Shown here piece by piece: positions 6,119 to 8,706 of a stretch of 8,706 bases of DNA. The DNA lies in assembly GCA_030151565.1 (NCBI GenBank), contig JASLDM010000046.1, positions 1 to 8,706 of the forward strand. The letters run 5' to 3'. The stretch's first letter is position 1; every line of letters starts with the position of its first letter. Under the pieces are notes generated by a model. That model was not told where the DNA came from, searched no databases, and was given only the letters and a program-made list of their open reading frames with translations. Source of the stretch: Flavobacterium sp. Lineage in GTDB: Bacteria; Bacteroidota; Bacteroidia; Flavobacteriales; Flavobacteriaceae. A program made the translations under genes and the position numbers.

Positions 6119-7362
6119 TATTCTTGTTTTTTGAAAGTAACTTTTTTCATATCAGGTAAAAAATAAGCTATAATACCTATTAAAGGTAAAAATGCACAGA
6201 TATTATAAATGTACTCAATAGAAGTCTGATCTGCCCACCAACCCAAAACAGCCGATCCTAAGCCTCCCATTCCAAAGGCGAAACCATAGAATAAGCCCGA
6301 TACCATACCTATCTTTTTGGGTAATAATTCTTGTGCATAAACCAAAATAGACGGAAAAGCTGATGCTAGTATAAAACCAATAATAACAACTAAAAAAGCA
6401 GTACCTGTTAAACCAGCATGGGGCAACATCAACGTAAATGGAGTTACTCCTAATACCGAAAACCAAATGATGTATTTTCTTCCAACACGATCGCCAAAAA
6501 ATCCGCCAATTAACGTACCTAAAGCTACTGCCAAAAGAAAATAAAACAAATATACCTGTGCTTGTACCTCACTAATTCCAAACTTATCCATCGTATAAAA
6601 TTGAAAATAACTAGTGATACTCGCTACATAAAAATACTTAGAAAAAATTAAAAGTAAAAGAATTACTATAGAAAACACGATTCTACGTTCACTCAAGTCT
6701 GGCAATAACAAGGCTTTTTTACTTTTTGTTTTCGCTGCTGTCAAGATTCCTTTATACCAACTACCGATATAAAACAAGACTATTTGAGCAACAACAACAA
6801 TTCCTATAAACCATAACAACTGCTCCTGCCCTGTTGGTAAAACAAGCCAAGCAACCAGCAAGGGCGCTAAAGCGGTACCTGTATTTCCTCCTATTTGAAA
6901 TATCGATTGAGCCAAACTACGCTTGCCTCCAGAAGCTAAATAAGACACACGAGAGGATTCTGGATGAAATATAGAAGAACCAATCCCTACTAAAACTACT
7001 GCAATCAATACCCACGTATAATCTCGAGCATATGCCAAAGTTACAATTCCTAAAAAGGTAAAACACATCCCAATGATCTGAGAATAAGGCTTGGGATTTT
7101 TATCGGTATACATACCCACCACAGGTTGCAGTAAAGATGATGATACTTGATAACAGAACGTAATCATACCGATTTGAGCAAAACTCAAACTGTAGTTTTC
7201 TTTCAGTAGAGGATAAATAGCAGGAATAACTGCTTGTAATAAATCATTAAATAAATGCGCAATACTAATCGCTAGTAATATGGGATAAACCGTTTGATTT
7301 GCGGCTGTTTGTTCACGGACTTTTGCAAATAATCCCGTGTTTTTTGTTGTCTTTTGAAACAT
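6118..7362 (-). CDS. fsr: MFS transporter, Fsr (fosmidomycin-resistance) type
   Basis: This is a 414-residue inner-membrane transporter of the major facilitator superfamily with about 12 hydrophobic segments. It resembles E. coli Fsr, a proton-driven exporter that confers fosmidomycin resistance. The match is strong in the first half: AISIAHLFNDLLQAVIPAIY (31-50), IGMITF (64-69), SSSLLQPVVG (74-83), GSSIFHPESSRV (128-139) and LAQSIFQIGGN (150-160). A typical MFS loop motif FFGDRVGRKYI (288-298) opens the second half. A long positively charged loop (about 203-228) separates the halves. The start fits a -7 promoter box 20 bases upstream. It is the first gene of a two-gene unit with the hydroxyacid dehydrogenase, so its natural substrate may be an organic acid or related metabolite rather than a drug; that part is inference. 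Confidence 0.88.
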   Translation of the reverse strand: MFQKTTKNTGLFAKVREQTAANQTVYPILLAISIAHLFNDLLQAVIPAIYPLLKENYSLSFAQIGMITFCYQVSSSLLQPVVGMYTDKNPKPYSQIIGMCFTFLGIVTLAYARDYTWVLIAVVLVGIGSSIFHPESSRVSYLASGGKRSLAQSIFQIGGNTGTALAPLLVAWLVLPTGQEQLLWFIGIVVVAQIVLFYIGSWYKGILTAAKTKSKKALLLPDLSERRIVFSIVILLLLIFSKYFYVASITSYFQFYTMDKFGISEVQAQVYLFYFLLAVALGTLIGGFFGDRVGRKYIIWFSVLGVTPFTLMLPHAGLTGTAFLVVIIGFILASAFPSILVYAQELLPKKIGMVSGLFYGFAFGMGGLGSAVLGWWADQTSIEYIYNICAFLPLIGIIAYFLPDMKKVTFKKQE

Positions 7363-7381
7363 ATATAGTATTCTAAGTGAA

Positions 7382-7389
7382 CAAAGCTA
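7382..7389 (-). promoter_or_regulatory. -7 box of the fsr-dehydrogenase promoter
   Basis: On the minus strand TAGCTTTG matches TAnnTTTG exactly. The -33 position, 21 bases further upstream (7411-7413), reads TTA instead of TTG. Transcription would start about 15 bases before the transporter ATG. For the divergent meaB I found no comparable promoter in this 120-base gap, only TACTTTTC at 7461-7468. Confidence 0.5.
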
Positions 7390-7482
7390 CTTAATTTCAT
7401 TTGATCTAGTTAAGCTTCTTCCCTCTTTTGATTTTTATTTCATCATTTTTTTACTATTTTTACTTTTCAACAATTCTGATTC

Positions 7483-8574
7483 GTGAAGAAAAACATTCCA
7501 CACCCGACAGCCTTGAAAGAAAATGATGGCATTCCTCAACCGGAAAGTGTCAATACAGCTGTAATTGCGGCTTTTCAAAAACGCAGACAGCAAAAGCAAA
7601 CTCCCGAACAACTTGTATCTCGAATTATCAAAGGAGATGCCATAGCCTTAAGTCAAGCCATTACGTTGGTCGAGAGCCTTCATCCAGAACACCATATCAA
7701 AGCCAATGAAATTATTCAAGGCTGTTTGCCTTATGCTAATAAATCGGTTCGCATAGGTATTACTGGTGTCCCAGGAGTTGGAAAAAGTACTTTTATCGAA
7801 GCTTTTGGTAAACTACTAACCAATCAAGGAAAAAAAGTAGCAGTCTTAGCAATTGATCCAAGTAGCAGTCTTACTCGTGGTAGTATTCTGGGAGATAAAA
7901 CACGTATGGAAGAATTAGTAAAAGACCCTAATGCCTATATTCGTCCATCAGCTTCAGGTGAAAGCTTAGGAGGCGTAGCCCGCAAAACAAGAGAGACCAT
8001 TATATTATGCGAAGCCTGTGGTTATGATACTATTTTGGTAGAAACTGTAGGAGTTGGGCAAAGTGAAACCGCGGTACACAGTATGGTTGATTTCTTTTTA
8101 CTGCTCAATTTAGCAGGTGCTGGCGATGAATTACAAGGCATTAAACGCGGTATTATGGAAATGGCAGATGCAGTTGTAATCAATAAAGCGGATGGGGAAA
8201 ATGTAAAAAGAGCGCAATTAGCACGCATTGAGTTTAACCGCGCTTTGCATTTATTTCCTAAAAAAGCATCAGATTGGACTCCAGAAGTCCGTACGTGTAG
8301 TGCTTTGGAACAAACGGGAATTCAAAAGATTTGGGATATGATAGAGGAATTTCTAACGCTTACAAAAGAAAACGCTTATTTTTACAACCGTAGGCAAGAA
8401 CAAAATCAGTATTGGATGATGGAAACCATTAATGAAGAAATATTGATGCGCTTTTACAATGCTCCCAATATTTCCACAGCAATTAAGACACAAAAAAAAG
8501 CAGTGCAAAACAATGAAATATCACCTTTTGCAGCTGCTCAGTCTATTTTAGAAACTTATTTTTCGAAAATCTAG
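7483..8574 (+). CDS. meaB: methylmalonyl-CoA mutase-associated GTPase MeaB
   Basis: MeaB is a cytosolic G3E-family GTPase that loads, protects and reactivates the adenosylcobalamin-dependent methylmalonyl-CoA mutase. The 363 residues include a Walker A/G1 motif GVPGVGKST (95-103) and the family-typical IDPSSSLTRGSILGDKTRM (124-142). Further motifs are SASGESLGGVARKTRET (156-172), ETVGVGQSE (187-195), the guanine-specificity motif NKAD (234-237) and CSAL (272-275). A helical C-terminal part (about 285-363), used for dimerisation in relatives, is complete. The start is a GTG; no in-frame ATG lies before the conserved core, and the first 40 residues look like the usual poorly conserved N-terminal extension. 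No mutase gene lies in the window, so the partner must be elsewhere. Its stop overlaps that of the convergent gene downstream. Confidence 0.95.
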   Translation: MKKNIPHPTALKENDGIPQPESVNTAVIAAFQKRRQQKQTPEQLVSRIIKGDAIALSQAITLVESLHPEHHIKANEIIQGCLPYANKSVRIGITGVPGVGKSTFIEAFGKLLTNQGKKVAVLAIDPSSSLTRGSILGDKTRMEELVKDPNAYIRPSASGESLGGVARKTRETIILCEACGYDTILVETVGVGQSETAVHSMVDFFLLLNLAGAGDELQGIKRGIMEMADAVVINKADGENVKRAQLARIEFNRALHLFPKKASDWTPEVRTCSALEQTGIQKIWDMIEEFLTLTKENAYFYNRRQEQNQYWMMETINEEILMRFYNAPNISTAIKTQKKAVQNNEISPFAAAQSILETYFSKI

Positions 8575-8706
8575 TCTTCTAATTCTTCGTCTTCTACATA
8601 ACGTAACATCTCGCGGTCATAAAACTCACCAGCTTGTACGATAAGTGTTTCCATTTCTGCTTCGATTTCAGATTCTTCAGATTCTTCAATTGACTCAATA
8701 AATTCG
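8571..8706 (-). CDS. C-terminal part of an unrecognised acidic protein
   Basis: The last 44 codons of a minus-strand gene enter from the right edge of the window and end at a TAG (8571-8573). The frame is open throughout this stretch and is very acidic: a run rich in Glu, Ser and Ile, then METLIVQAGEFYDREMLRYV and a Glu/Asp tail ending EDEELED. I cannot assign a family from this fragment. The stop lies inside CTAG, which also contains the meaB stop on the other strand, so the two genes overlap tail to tail by three bases with no terminator between them. The tidy abutment and good codon composition support a real gene. Confidence 0.65.
   Translation of the reverse strand, partial: EFIESIEESEESEIEAEMETLIVQAGEFYDREMLRYVEDEELED

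Noticed and set aside
1..8706. CRISPR array, tRNA or rRNA genes
   Set aside because: No regularly spaced repeats, cloverleaf-like sequence or rRNA-like stretch was seen; the repeats present are single pairs or a short in-frame tandem.

Overview
The window looks like chromosomal DNA of a member of the Bacteroidota, most likely a Flavobacteriaceae relative (Myroides- or Flavobacterium-like; the genus cannot be fixed from this sequence). Reasons: AT-rich base composition, starts without a Shine-Dalgarno sequence, promoter boxes of the Bacteroidota type (TAnnTTTG at -7, TTG at -33), and gene families with flavobacterial flavour.

Layout. Bases 1-340 are very AT-rich with no supportable gene. Next comes an IS110-family insertion sequence: an apparently intact 330-residue DEDD/serine transposase on the minus strand (388-1380). 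Its non-coding upstream side (about 1381-1560) holds two abutting inverted repeats, 1406-1413/1469-1476 and 1477-1488/1534-1545. That is where an IS110 element is expected to encode its bridge (guide) RNA. The outer ends of the element cannot be fixed. From about 1560 to 1860 there is non-coding DNA with two doubtful tiny ORFs. Then follow rmuC (plus strand, DNA recombination protein), a Bacteroidota-type promoter, and mgtE (plus strand, magnesium channel). A strong bidirectional terminator at 4645-4679 separates mgtE from a convergent minus-strand pair: an Fsr-type MFS exporter followed, with a one-base stop/start overlap, by a FAD-dependent D-2-hydroxyacid dehydrogenase. Divergent to these is meaB (plus strand, GTPase chaperone of B12-dependent methylmalonyl-CoA mutase). 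Its stop codon overlaps the stop of a convergent minus-strand gene that runs out of the window and ends in a very acidic tail.

How the genes relate. Most are independent housekeeping genes rather than one pathway. The only clear operon is transporter plus dehydrogenase, whose translational coupling suggests a shared substrate or condition. The transposase with its candidate bridge RNA is the only mobile part. It is the best candidate for something worth following up, although bridge RNAs as a class are already known; what would be new here is this particular RNA and its target.
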